From assembly GCA_963169055.1 (NCBI GenBank), contig CAUJFU010000050.1, forward strand, positions 1 through 14,273: a stretch of DNA of 14,273 bases. The letters are read 5' to 3'. This document shows positions 1 through 7,965 of the stretch, piece by piece. The translations under genes and the position numbers were made by a program. The DNA is from Myxococcota bacterium (GTDB lineage Bacteria > Myxococcota_C > UBA6777). The notes beneath the pieces were generated by a model. The model was given only the letters and a program-made list of their open reading frames with translations, was not told where the DNA came from and searched no databases. Position 1 is the first letter of the stretch. Every line of letters begins with the position of its first letter.

Positions 1-72
1 GTCGGTCTTCAGAACTCGATCTGGTCGGAATAGCGCCCCGCCCACCTAGATCTCTTTTTTCAAGTCTGCGCG

Positions 73-2502
73 TTGGATATCCGTCGTAGCCAACAATGGG
101 TCGAGATCGAATACACTTTTCCGCTTGAACACTTTCTCTCCGATGCGCAGATGCGCGCCGCACGCGATCTTGCGGGACTCGATCTGGCTTTGTGGGAGCG
201 ATTTTGCGAGATCGGAGCGACCGATATATGCCAAAACGCCGAAGAAGACGCGTTGATGGAGTGGATGGTGCGTTTGCACGCGACGGTTGCCGAACGCATG
301 GTTCATCCCTTGTTGTGTGGAGATGTCCGTGATCTCAAAGCGATATCCTCCTTTGTACGCGCCGATCTCGAAAAAATGGAACGCTTCCGCTCTCCTTCGG
401 GCTTTGTTGAACTGGTCTTCGATCAAGAAGTCCAACAATTTTTGTGTGACTTCGAGGAGATGCGCTTACACGGTGACGCCGATCTTGCCCATGATTCCCT
501 CCAAGAGATGCTCCATCGTTATCCGCAACATGCCGCGCTGCAAGAGATCGCCGCACGCGAATCGCTCGATCAACAAAACCCCCGCCGCGCTTTACAACAC
601 CTCCAACGAGCCTTGCTTGATGATTGCTTTTCCCGAAAAGATCGGCTTTTTTTGCTCCGCGCCAAAGCACACCAAGCCCTCCACCAAGACCATGACGCCC
701 TCCAAGAACTCGAACAAGCACTGCTCCAAAACCCCGCACAGATGGACGTTTGGTTGATTCGATCGGAGATCTTTTTGCAACAGCGGCAATACGATCGCGC
801 TCAGCATTGCCTCGACTCGCTGCGCGAACAAGCCCCTGCGTGGCGTGGCCTTTATTACCAATACGCTCTTCTTGCCCAACATCAGGGGCTTCTCAAAGAG
901 GCGCTGGATGCTTTTCGCGCAGAGGTTGAGTTTCATCCCGATCACCAAGAAGCGATCTCTGCCGTATTGGATCTGGCTCAACAACGGGGGGATCATGCCT
1001 TATACAAGCTCTATGCCCGCAAACGCGACCGCCTCGCACACAAACAACGAAAAAGTGCCGTGACGCACACTTCGGCGGTTTCCTTTGAAGATCTTGAGGC
1101 TCTTTGTTGCCAAGCCGAAGCTTGGTTTTCATCTCCTGTTTGTCGTTGGAAATCGGCGTTTTCGTCTTCGGACGACTCGGATGCTTTTGGAGCAGACGCT
1201 TACCACGACGAGGATATCCCCCTCGAAGATGCCCTGCATCTGATGGACGATACCTTCTGGACAGAGGCTTCTTCTCACGAAGAGCCCTTTGGGGCGAATA
1301 CGTTTTCTTCGGAAGAATCGGCCTTTTCTCGATTCGATGCGTTTTCTTCGGAAGATCCGGCCTCTTCTCGATTCGATGCGTTTTCTTCGGAAGATCCGTC
1401 CTCTTCTCGGTTCTTGGAAGACTCGCCTGCTTCCGATTCATACGACGCCGCTCGTTTGTCTCGATCGTTCGGGGGCTTTGTCGCCCCCCAAAAAAAGCAC
1501 GCGCTTGTTTCTGAAAAGCAAGCCGTCAAGTATCCACCTGCTTCCGAAAAGCAAGCCACCAAGCACACGCCTGCTTCTGAAAAGCAGGAGGTCGCGTTGC
1601 CTGCGGGTTGTTTTGCGGTGGACGATTCGTTTTTTGTGCGTATCGGCAGTTTTCGTTATCGTGGAATTGGGATCGCTTATGAGGGCGCAACGTACCGCAT
1701 CTCGATGGTATTTCGCCATCTTGATATCCCGTGGCCACAACTGCAATTGTTGGCGTTTCGACGCGATGTTGCGCGGTTGTTGATCGAACGAGAAGGCGAC
1801 GAAGTGATCGTGTTGTTGCGCCTTTTCCCAAGTCCGCATCTGGATGTGCAGCAGTGGTTGTCTCGGTGGGGATTCGGAGAAGTGCCTTTGATCGCGGAGT
1901 GCCTAGAGCCTTCGGAGATTCGCTGCTCGCCTTCTGCGCGATGGGATCAACTTTATCGGCGTCTGCTTGCGGTGATGATGGATGATGTGCGCGGGGCTTT
2001 GTTGCGTGGTGACCTGAGGCCCTTGCGGGAGATCTCTCTTTGGCTCCAAGGCATTCGCCCAGAAAGCCATCCGCAAATCCCCCGCTCTACGGGGCTTTCC
2101 GCACGCAGGGGTTCGTGTTCCAAGGACAACCCTGTGGCTTTGCAATTTTCTTCCATCCTTGAGCAGCTTTTCGCATATACACCTGCCAACCAGAGGTTAT
2201 CGCTTGGTTTGCAATCCCATCTCCGCGCCGATGATCTGGGCCTTCTTCCCGGACTTTTCACGCCCCACCCTGAATCAAAACTCTTGCCTATCGAGGAGAT
2301 CCGTTTGCTTGCTTCACACGATCCCCTCGCTGCCTTCTCTCGTCTTTCCCAACACACGCTCCAATATCGCCTATCTTCCGCTCTTTATGCACTAAAAGTC
2401 GAGATCTGCGATGCGTTGCTGCGCGCACTCCCCGCCTCTTTGGATGCCTTGGCTGTGCGCAGCATCCAGTCTCGTGCTTTGTTGTTGCAAGATTCCTTTT
2501 AA
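73..2502 (+). CDS. TPR-repeat protein with repeat-rich acidic linker and unknown C-terminal domain
   Basis: Predicted cytoplasmic scaffold-like protein of 809 residues; no signal peptide or membrane segment is visible. Residues about 137-320 form helix pairs with TPR character (for example HAALQEIAARESL, DVWLIRSEIFLQQRQYDRA and YALLAQHQGLLKEALDAF), a fold that usually binds other proteins. Residues about 365-530 are a Ser/Asp/Glu-rich disordered linker containing two tandem repeats, 13 aa x 3 (411-448) and 11 aa x 3 (480-511). Residues about 530-809 look globular (alternating beta and helical stretches) but I recognise no family. The start is a TTG: the frame has a TAG at 31-33 and no other start codon before 73, and no ribosome site is evident. 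The next in-frame ATG is at 151, so the true N-terminus is uncertain. It converges with the lipoprotein gene downstream, 50 bases away. The function is unknown; a scaffold role is inference. Confidence 0.8.
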   Translation: MDIRRSQQWVEIEYTFPLEHFLSDAQMRAARDLAGLDLALWERFCEIGATDICQNAEEDALMEWMVRLHATVAERMVHPLLCGDVRDLKAISSFVRADLEKMERFRSPSGFVELVFDQEVQQFLCDFEEMRLHGDADLAHDSLQEMLHRYPQHAALQEIAARESLDQQNPRRALQHLQRALLDDCFSRKDRLFLLRAKAHQALHQDHDALQELEQALLQNPAQMDVWLIRSEIFLQQRQYDRAQHCLDSLREQAPAWRGLYYQYALLAQHQGLLKEALDAFRAEVEFHPDHQEAISAVLDLAQQRGDHALYKLYARKRDRLAHKQRKSAVTHTSAVSFEDLEALCCQAEAWFSSPVCRWKSAFSSSDDSDAFGADAYHDEDIPLEDALHLMDDTFWTEASSHEEPFGANTFSSEESAFSRFDAFSSEDPASSRFDAFSSEDPSSSRFLEDSPASDSYDAARLSRSFGGFVAPQKKHALVSEKQAVKYPPASEKQATKHTPASEKQEVALPAGCFAVDDSFFVRIGSFRYRGIGIAYEGATYRISMVFRHLDIPWPQLQLLAFRRDVARLLIEREGDEVIVLLRLFPSPHLDVQQWLSRWGFGEVPLIAECLEPSEIRCSPSARWDQLYRRLLAVMMDDVRGALLRGDLRPLREISLWLQGIRPESHPQIPRSTGLSARRGSCSKDNPVALQFSSILEQLFAYTPANQRLSLGLQSHLRADDLGLLPGLFTPHPESKLLPIEEIRLLASHDPLAAFSRLSQHTLQYRLSSALYALKVEICDALLRALPASLDALAVRSIQSRALLLQDSF
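1303..1418 (+). repeat. 39-nt tandem repeat x3 inside the TPR gene
   Basis: Three near-identical in-frame units begin at 1303, 1342 and 1381. They encode 13-residue copies starting FSSEESAFSRFDA, FSSEDPASSRFDA and FSSEDPSSSRFLE. The period is a multiple of three, so copy-number change would keep the frame. Confidence 0.9.
1510..1605 (+). repeat. 33-nt tandem repeat x3 inside the TPR gene
   Basis: A second in-frame repeat, unrelated to the 39-nt one, has units at 1510, 1543 and 1576. They encode SEKQAVKYPPA, SEKQATKHTPA and the diverged SEKQEVALPA. The basic/polar units follow the acidic repeat and end at the C-terminal domain, so this is probably a disordered spacer. Confidence 0.85.
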
Positions 2503-2552
2503 CGCCGATGTCATCAAGATGACTTGGGGGATGGTTTGTGTGGGTTGGTGGG

Positions 2553-4364
2553 CTACGGATTTGGGGCGGCTTCAGCGGGCGAGGGATCGTAGGGGATGCT
2601 AAACATACCGAGGTTATTGGTGGTATGTCGTCCGATCAGGTGGGCGGGACTGCGGTCGCCTTCTTGGAAGGCGTGGAGTTCGACTGTTGCGCCTTCGACG
2701 GGGAAACCGTCAGGGGTGATGATTTGGGCGATCAAGAATTGGGCTTTGGGCAAAAGGGTTTGGAGTTCGATTTGACCGCGTTGGACGCGGAGATTGCGTT
2801 CGACTTTGCGGGCGAGGTCGGAGCCTGTGGGAGGGATGAAGATCAGATCGTAGAGTCCGGGATCAAGCAAAAGTTCGAAGCTACCGTCTTTTCCAGATAG
2901 CTGCGTTTGATACTGCGAAGCTGCCGATGTTTCGGATGTGACAGAGACGCCTTGTGGGTTCGAGGAGGCGCGCCACACCGCGCGGATCTGCGTGCCTGAG
3001 ACCATCGTTTTGCATCCGCCTTGTTCGTCTTTGGAGCAGACGCGGCCGCGCAGATCGGGCTTGGCTTCGAGGGTGATATCCATTTGGTTTTGCATGATCG
3101 AGGAAGATTGGAAGACGGCACGCGCCCAACGGCTCGTGACGTTGGGCCAGACTTCCAGTTCATAACGCCCTTCGATGTAGGGGATCTGGTAGGCCCCGTT
3201 GCTATTGCTGGTGGTATCGAAGCGATAAGAGGCTTGAATGGGGGTGTTTTGGTGCATACCGACAGATATCTCCCCCCGCAATTGGAGGCGACAAGAAGCG
3301 CAAGGAGAAGCACCTTCTTGTTGGGGAGAGCGGATCTGACCCATCAAGTGCCCGGGCTTCGGAGCGCACAAGAAGGGGAGATCGCCGAGCGGGATTTGGC
3401 GATCTTTGAGGGCTGCCAACTGGCCGAGCGGGATACGGATTTCTGGAACCATCCAAACGAGCGTATCGTCAGTTTGTCGGTTTTCGTATTGGCGAACGCG
3501 AAGAAAGGCGGGTTGGGCGATCAGTCGGATGTTTTCAACGGTGGTTTGAAGGCGGATCGAAAATTGGCCGTCCGCTCCAAGGTTTTCGATGCCTGAGATC
3601 GCAAGTCCATTTTCGGAGAGCACATCGACTTGCAGATTTTGTGTGGCAAAGTCGGAAGGGAGAGGGACGAGGCTCTTGGCGGGGAGTAAGCGTCCTTGGA
3701 TGCGGATATACTGGTCTTTTTCGGCGCTTGTCAGGTCGTGTTGTGGGAGTGTGAGCGTGAGTTCTTGTTCGCGGGTCACGCTGACTTTTTCGATACGAAA
3801 GGGGGGCAAGCGCTTGTCTTCGGGCAGGACTTCGATGTCGTAGACTCCGAAGGTAAGGGAGAGGGCGAAACGCCCGTCTGTGCGCTTCTCTTCTTGGTTG
3901 TTGACTTCCGAAACGAGGGGTTGCCCCGGGATGGTTTCGGTATCGGTAAAGCGGAGCTTTGCGGGGATCGGTTGGCCTTTTTGGGTTTGAACGACCCCGT
4001 GGATCGGGAAAGTTTCGCGCATCCAGATCGGTCGATCGTGGATATCAGCGAGGTGGATGCCAAGGAATTGTTGGCGGATCAGCTTGTTTTGTTCGGCGGG
4101 TTTCGGGGAGGCCGGGGGGATGATCTGGAGGCTGTAGCGGTGGCCTGTGACGGCACTCGAAGCGCGGCAGTAGCGGCGATAACAGCTTTGTCCTTGTAGG
4201 GTACAATCGGCGTCGGTCTCACAAAGCCCGATGCCCGGGTCTTTGTTGAGATTGCCAGAGGGGGAGGCACAAGCAGCCAAGGAAAGCAAGGCGACGAATA
4301 CGCCCCACCATCCGAGGTGAAACCATCTTTTTCTTTGAGATTCACGCATGACACAAACCATCAT
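2553..4364 (-). CDS. Large lipoprotein with five carboxypeptidase-regulatory-like beta modules
   Basis: Predicted envelope lipoprotein of 603 residues. The signal segment FVALLSLAAC ends in a lipobox with the acylated Cys at residue 32. A small Cys-rich knot follows (residues 48-66: C-x5-C-x6-C-x4-C around DADC), a motif common in myxobacterial lipoproteins. Five repeated modules of the CarboxypepD_reg/Ig-like kind follow at about 119-207, 218-330, 335-432, 436-535 and 540-600. Each has a pattern such as 'GxV...DGxFxL.L..G.YDIEVxP' (TDGRFALSLTFGVYDIEVLP; KDGSFELLLDPGLYDLIFIP). The fifth stops just after LGMFSIPYDP and lacks its last strands. No catalytic domain is seen, so an adhesive or structural role is inferred. 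Starts at 4364, 4361 and 4349 are all possible; 4349 gives a more typical n-region (MRESQRKRW). It lies 197 bases after the 4562-5131 gene on the same strand and may be in that operon or have its own promoter in the AT-rich gap. Confidence 0.85.
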   Translation of the reverse strand: MMVCVMRESQRKRWFHLGWWGVFVALLSLAACASPSGNLNKDPGIGLCETDADCTLQGQSCYRRYCRASSAVTGHRYSLQIIPPASPKPAEQNKLIRQQFLGIHLADIHDRPIWMRETFPIHGVVQTQKGQPIPAKLRFTDTETIPGQPLVSEVNNQEEKRTDGRFALSLTFGVYDIEVLPEDKRLPPFRIEKVSVTREQELTLTLPQHDLTSAEKDQYIRIQGRLLPAKSLVPLPSDFATQNLQVDVLSENGLAISGIENLGADGQFSIRLQTTVENIRLIAQPAFLRVRQYENRQTDDTLVWMVPEIRIPLGQLAALKDRQIPLGDLPFLCAPKPGHLMGQIRSPQQEGASPCASCRLQLRGEISVGMHQNTPIQASYRFDTTSNSNGAYQIPYIEGRYELEVWPNVTSRWARAVFQSSSIMQNQMDITLEAKPDLRGRVCSKDEQGGCKTMVSGTQIRAVWRASSNPQGVSVTSETSAASQYQTQLSGKDGSFELLLDPGLYDLIFIPPTGSDLARKVERNLRVQRGQIELQTLLPKAQFLIAQIITPDGFPVEGATVELHAFQEGDRSPAHLIGRHTTNNLGMFSIPYDPSPAEAAPNP

Positions 4365-4561
4365 TTTTGCACAAAAAATAAATCAAAAAAGAATTCATCC
4401 ATACACATATCAACGGTCTCTCCTACGCAACAAACGTCCAACGGATCGCTTTGCTGAGCAGGCAGATTGTCGAAAGCTAAGTCGCCGCTCTCAAACAATC
4501 CAGAGAAGGATCGCAGCTTGCCTGAAAAAGTGAAAAAAAACAAGGGCAAATCTGATGAGCG
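4365..4561. other. AT-rich gap between two minus-strand lipoprotein genes
   Basis: This 197-base gap lies between the stop of the small lipoprotein gene and the start of the large one. On the minus strand a run of eight T (about 4533-4540) lies between weakly pairing TTGCC and GGCAA arms, which could be a leaky terminator. The last 50 bases before the large lipoprotein start are very AT-rich, as expected for a promoter, but no convincing -35/-10 pair could be fixed. Confidence 0.35.
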
Positions 4562-5131
4562 CTATTCTTCGACGCGCAAGAGCCAGTACCAACGAACCCA
4601 TTGCGTGCCTTCGGGCCAATCGATCTCGCCGCGACTGTTAGGGAATTGTCCGATCTGCCGAGGTTGTCGATCGCCGATGATCAGTTCGAGCAGTACGCGG
4701 CTTTTGGGGACAAAGCGGGAGCTTTTGACGTTGATCAGGCAGGTGATATCGGCTTCGCGGACGCCCGGGATGCGACCGGGTTGGTTGCGCAGGTTCGGGT
4801 CAACGGGAGGGATGGTTTGAGGGCAGCGGATCGATTCGGGGGGAGCTTGATCGCGGTTGATGAACCAGTAGGCGTACAAAAGGTCGTCTTCGTCGGGATC
4901 GAGGACGCGGGGGACGGTGAAAGTCATGGTCTCTTGGGCGGGATCGCTGAGCTTGATTGTTAGAAACGTTTCGGTGGGCGTGATGCCATCGAGCAAAATG
5001 CGTGGAGGTTGGTTTTGCGTTTGCTCGTAGATCACGGGCGGGATGTACTGTACGCAGCCGCAAGCCGCAAGCCACAGTACACAAACACCGACACGCAGGG
5101 AAAAACAAGCGTCACGGTTCAAGCGGATCAT
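4562..5131 (-). CDS. Small envelope lipoprotein, last gene of kinase/activator operon
   Basis: Predicted lipoprotein of 189 residues. The signal is short: VLWLAAC with the lipobox Cys at residue 24, followed by GCVQYIPPV. The mature part looks like one beta-sandwich: TFLTIKLSDP, then FTVPRVLDPDEDDLLYAYWFI, a 'D-x-D-E/D-D-x-L-x-Y-x-W' pattern like that of Ig/PKD/cadherin-type domains in secreted proteins. Two further cysteines, Cys103 and Cys131, could form a disulfide. The family is not recognised. The ATG at 5131 lies 20 bases inside the end of the sigma-54 activator gene and has no clear ribosome site, so translation is probably coupled to that gene. Its place beside a transmembrane kinase suggests an envelope sensor partner or an output of the same circuit; this is inference. 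Confidence 0.8.
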   Translation of the reverse strand: MIRLNRDACFSLRVGVCVLWLAACGCVQYIPPVIYEQTQNQPPRILLDGITPTETFLTIKLSDPAQETMTFTVPRVLDPDEDDLLYAYWFINRDQAPPESIRCPQTIPPVDPNLRNQPGRIPGVREADITCLINVKSSRFVPKSRVLLELIIGDRQPRQIGQFPNSRGEIDWPEGTQWVRWYWLLRVEE

Positions 5132-6917
5132 CGGGCTTTTGCTCTTGTTCTTTTTCGAGATGGCGGAAGATGGTTCGCGGATCGACGCCGAGATCTTTGG
5201 CGGTTTTGGTGCGGTTGCCGTTGTTGCGTGCGAGCACTTCGTTGATGTACTGGGCTTGAAAGCGTTCTTTGGCTTCCGCGAGGTTGAGGATCGGTTCGAG
5301 CTGTTCGTCGGGGAGATCGAGATCGCCGTCGTCGATGTGTGTGCCTTCGGCCAAGATCACGGCTTTGCGCAAGCGGTTTTCGAGTTCGCGGATATTCCCG
5401 GGCCATCGGTACTTTCGCATCGCGATCACGGCTCCGGGTGAAAAGCCCTTGGCAGGGCAGTTATACTCGGAAGCAAAGCGTTGCAAAAAGAAGCGTGCGA
5501 GCAAGATCACGTCTTCTCCGCGTGTTCGCAGCGGTGGAAGGTGGATATTGATCACATTGAGCCGATAATACAGGTCTTCGCGAAATTGGCCGAGGCGGAC
5601 TTCTTCTTCGAGATGGCGATTGGTGGCGGCGATGATGCGGATATCGACCTGTTCGGGTCGGGTGTCGCCCACGCGGGTGATCTTTTTGTCTTCGAGAGCG
5701 CGCAGGAGTTTGACTTGGAGGTTGAGCGGCATCTCACCGAGTTCATCAAGAAAAAGAGTCCCCCCATCGGCGGCTTGAAACTTCCCAAGTTTGTTGGCGA
5801 CCGCCCCCGTAAAAGCCCCTTTGACATGGCCGAAAAGCTCGGACTCAAGGAGGTTTTCAGGGATGGCTCCGCAGTTGATCGTGACAAAAGGGCCTTTGGC
5901 GCGGTTCGACAGTCGATGAAGTTCTTTGGCGATCAGTTCTTTTCCTGTGCCGGTCTCTCCTGTGATCAACACCGATACATCGGTGGTTGCGACCTTGCCC
6001 ACTTTGCGCATGACTTCTGCCATCTCGGGGCAGTTGCCGAGAATGCCGCTGCTTTGGAGCGAATGAAGGTGCATCGCGAGCTTTTGATTGTCCATCTGGA
6101 GTTCGTTGATCAACAAGGCTTTTTGGACGATCAGCGAGGCTTGGGCGGCAAAGATCACCAACAGCTCAAGGGAGCTTCGATCAAACAGCGCGCTGATCTT
6201 GCTGTTCCCAACGTAGATCACGCCGAGTAAACGGCCTCTTTCCAACATCGGGACGCACATCACGCTCGATAACTGGAGATTGACGACGCTGACCGAGCCT
6301 TTGAATTTTTCGTCATGCAACGCATCCGACAAGATCAACGGCTTCTTTTCTCGGGCCACTTGCTCGACGATGCTATCCGAATACAGCTTTGAAGCATCCG
6401 ACAAGTTCTCTTTCTGAACATTCCGTCCCACCGCGACTTTGGGGATGTTCCCTTCAAGCAAGATCAAGAAGCCGCGTTCGGCGTTGGTCACTTCGATCAC
6501 TTGATCGATCAAGGCGTTGAGCAAGTCCTCAAGGGAGTGATCGAGCATCAAGAGCTTGGAAAACTGGTACAGGCGGCGATACGCATCGAGCGGATCGAGG
6601 GCTTTGGCTTCTTCTTTCGGATGATCCGAGAACATCCGAAATGTTAGCAAGGTGGCTCCCATCTGGAGTTGATCGGCGTGCTTGAGTTGGGTTTGTTTGC
6701 GAGCGCGCCCGTTGACAGAAAAGGTGTCCTTGCGAGAGAGCGTCGTCAGCGTAAAATGCTGTCCATCGAATTGGATATGAGCGAATTCTTCAGGCAAAAG
6801 AGGATCGGGGATGCAGATATCGTTCTGCCGTCCCCGTCCGAGGGTGGTGATCTGCTTGTACAATTCCACGGTGAGAGGCGAGCGCGCCCCTGCGATCTCG
6901 TAAGTCAGTGATGGCAT
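5112..6917 (-). CDS. FHA-GAF-AAA+ sigma-54-dependent transcriptional activator with Fis-type HTH
   Basis: Bacterial enhancer-binding protein of 601 residues that should use ATP hydrolysis to open sigma-54 RNA polymerase promoters. Domains in order: FHA at 22-95 (TLGRGRQND, then FSVNG), a phosphothreonine-binding fold; GAF at about 128-270 (EVTNAERGFLILLE, MCVPMLERGRLLGVIYVGN), a small-ligand or regulatory sensor; AAA+ at about 292-525 with Walker A GETGTGKE (320-327), the sigma-54 contact loop GAFTGA (367-372), Walker B TLFLDE (387-392) and arginine-finger region REDLYYR (446-452); and a C-terminal Fis-type helix-turn-helix (about 568-588, NRTKTAKDLGVDPRTIFRHL). All key motifs are intact. The frame stays open to 7220, but 6917 is the better start: AAGGAG lies 9 bases upstream and the FHA domain begins just after it. 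Together with the upstream Ser/Thr kinase, the FHA domain suggests control by phosphorylation rather than by a receiver domain. Confidence 0.95.
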   Translation of the reverse strand: MPSLTYEIAGARSPLTVELYKQITTLGRGRQNDICIPDPLLPEEFAHIQFDGQHFTLTTLSRKDTFSVNGRARKQTQLKHADQLQMGATLLTFRMFSDHPKEEAKALDPLDAYRRLYQFSKLLMLDHSLEDLLNALIDQVIEVTNAERGFLILLEGNIPKVAVGRNVQKENLSDASKLYSDSIVEQVAREKKPLILSDALHDEKFKGSVSVVNLQLSSVMCVPMLERGRLLGVIYVGNSKISALFDRSSLELLVIFAAQASLIVQKALLINELQMDNQKLAMHLHSLQSSGILGNCPEMAEVMRKVGKVATTDVSVLITGETGTGKELIAKELHRLSNRAKGPFVTINCGAIPENLLESELFGHVKGAFTGAVANKLGKFQAADGGTLFLDELGEMPLNLQVKLLRALEDKKITRVGDTRPEQVDIRIIAATNRHLEEEVRLGQFREDLYYRLNVINIHLPPLRTRGEDVILLARFFLQRFASEYNCPAKGFSPGAVIAMRKYRWPGNIRELENRLRKAVILAEGTHIDDGDLDLPDEQLEPILNLAEAKERFQAQYINEVLARNNGNRTKTAKDLGVDPRTIFRHLEKEQEQKPDDPLEP

Positions 6918-6926
6918 CGATCCTCG

Positions 6927-6932
6927 CTCCTT
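6927..6932 (-). promoter_or_regulatory. Ribosome binding site fixing the start of the sigma-54 activator
   Basis: On the minus strand AAGGAG stands 9 bases before the ATG at 6917. No comparable site precedes the earlier in-frame starts up to 7220, which overlap the upstream gene by about 215 bases. Confidence 0.75.
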
Positions 6933-7005
6933 GCGCGAACAGCAATACGGCATTCCATCGCTCGGAACATAGCGCAGACGCTTCTTGGTGAAAAGCACCC
7001 CCCCT

Positions 7006-7950
7006 CTAATGAAATGGTTGGCGGAAGCTGGCACGAAACAAACTGGGGTCGACTTTTGGGAGTTCGGGGAGGACAGAGATGCGCTGGCTTTGGTAGAACA
7101 CCGCACCGTCGATGATGCCGTACACCCACAACGCCCCAAAGATCCCGATCGCGGAGAACTGGACGATCTGCCAAGCGAATGCGGCGTTGGCATCGGCGCT
7201 AGAGCGAAATTGTCCTGCACCCGGGCCGCTCTTGATCACCATCGCATCGACCACAAGGAAGCTGGCGACATTCATCGTCAAGGCAACCACAGATCCTCCC
7301 GCAATCAACGAGGCTTTGAGCAGATGGCCGTTTTCAAATTGTGGCACCCCAAAGGGCAGCGGGATCAAGAAGGGGTTTCCTTGTTTGACTTGGCGCGTGA
7401 TGCGCAGCACAAGCACTTGGTTTTGGATGTTTTTTTCAGGCGTTCGACGGAGTAGGAAAGGGCGCTCACGCAAAACGTCTTGGCGTAGCTGCGTATAAAA
7501 TCGCACCAGATCAGGCGGATAATAGGCTGGATCAAGGCTTTGCAAAAACGGATTGAACAAGATGTACTCTTCGAGAAAGCGGCGGGCTTGTGTGAGGTAG
7601 GTTTTTCGGCGTGGATCGGTCGTGGGAAAGCGCTTGCGATCGGAAAAGTAGGCAAAGCCCAGATAACGGCTGGCTTGGGCGCGTTGGGCGCGTGTGCGCA
7701 GTTTGCCCGGGCGAGGAAATAGCAACGCCCGTAATTGTTTGATGGCTTTGGCCAGATCGCCGTACTCGTAAGAGTTGATCGCATCTTTGAGTTCGTCTTC
7801 GGGGGAGCGATCTTGGGCGTGCGCGGGAAACTTGGCCGAAACGCCGAGAAGCCACACCAAACAACAACCCAACAGCCATCGCACAATGATGTTGCGATCC
7901 TTCGGTCTGATGGGCGTTTTTGCAACGATGTTGTGAACCTTCGGTTTCAT
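7006..7950 (-). CDS. Exported TPR-like protein with two C-terminal membrane segments
   Basis: Predicted envelope protein of 314 residues. A signal sequence or N-terminal anchor lies at about 22-46 (RWLLGCCLVWLLGVSAKFPAHA-Q). The part after it is helical and TPR-like (about 52-135: DAINSYEYGDLAKAIKQLRALL, ASRYLGFAYF, AARRFLEEYILFNP-like). Two hydrophobic segments follow at about 213-236 and 262-284. The stretch LPFGVPQFENG just before the first resembles the 'PFG.GQF.NG' motif seen in many small membrane-anchored TPR proteins of myxobacteria. The ATG at 7950 overlaps the kinase stop as ATGA, with no ribosome site, so it is translationally coupled. The first 13 residues come from a 39-nt tandem duplication of the junction; the ancestral start probably corresponds to residue 14, giving a shorter, typical signal peptide. 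A role as membrane partner of the kinase is inferred from the operon. Function otherwise unknown. Confidence 0.85.
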   Translation of the reverse strand: MKPKVHNIVAKTPIRPKDRNIIVRWLLGCCLVWLLGVSAKFPAHAQDRSPEDELKDAINSYEYGDLAKAIKQLRALLFPRPGKLRTRAQRAQASRYLGFAYFSDRKRFPTTDPRRKTYLTQARRFLEEYILFNPFLQSLDPAYYPPDLVRFYTQLRQDVLRERPFLLRRTPEKNIQNQVLVLRITRQVKQGNPFLIPLPFGVPQFENGHLLKASLIAGGSVVALTMNVASFLVVDAMVIKSGPGAGQFRSSADANAAFAWQIVQFSAIGIFGALWVYGIIDGAVFYQSQRISVLPELPKVDPSLFRASFRQPFH

Positions 7951-7965
7951 GGGCGTTTTTGCAAC
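7888..7965 (-). repeat. 39-nt tandem duplication spanning a stop/start gene junction
   Basis: Units 7888-7926 and 7927-7965 match at 35 of 39 positions. The unit at 7927-7965 carries the ATGA that ends the kinase and starts the TPR gene (7947-7950). In the other unit the same place reads ATCA (7908-7911), so neither stop nor start remains. Confidence 0.9.

Noticed and set aside
1-33. Possible C-terminal end of an upstream plus-strand gene (stop TAG at 31-33)
   Set aside because: Only ten codons are visible and other frames are equally open, so no gene can be supported.
2510-2523. Small palindrome GTCATC-AA-GATGAC between the convergent genes as a terminator
   Set aside because: The loop is too tight and no T-tract follows on either strand.
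4361-4549. 62-codon minus-strand frame whose stop overlaps the large lipoprotein start as ATGA
   Set aside because: It starts at TTG with no ribosome site, opens with a poly-T run, and shows no recognisable domain or signal. The ATGA overlap alone is weak evidence.
6918-7220. N-terminal extension of the sigma-54 activator by 101 residues
   Set aside because: It would overlap the upstream gene by about 215 bases, is low-complexity Ser/Arg/Pro in character, and lacks a ribosome site. The site at 6927-6932 fixes the start at 6917.
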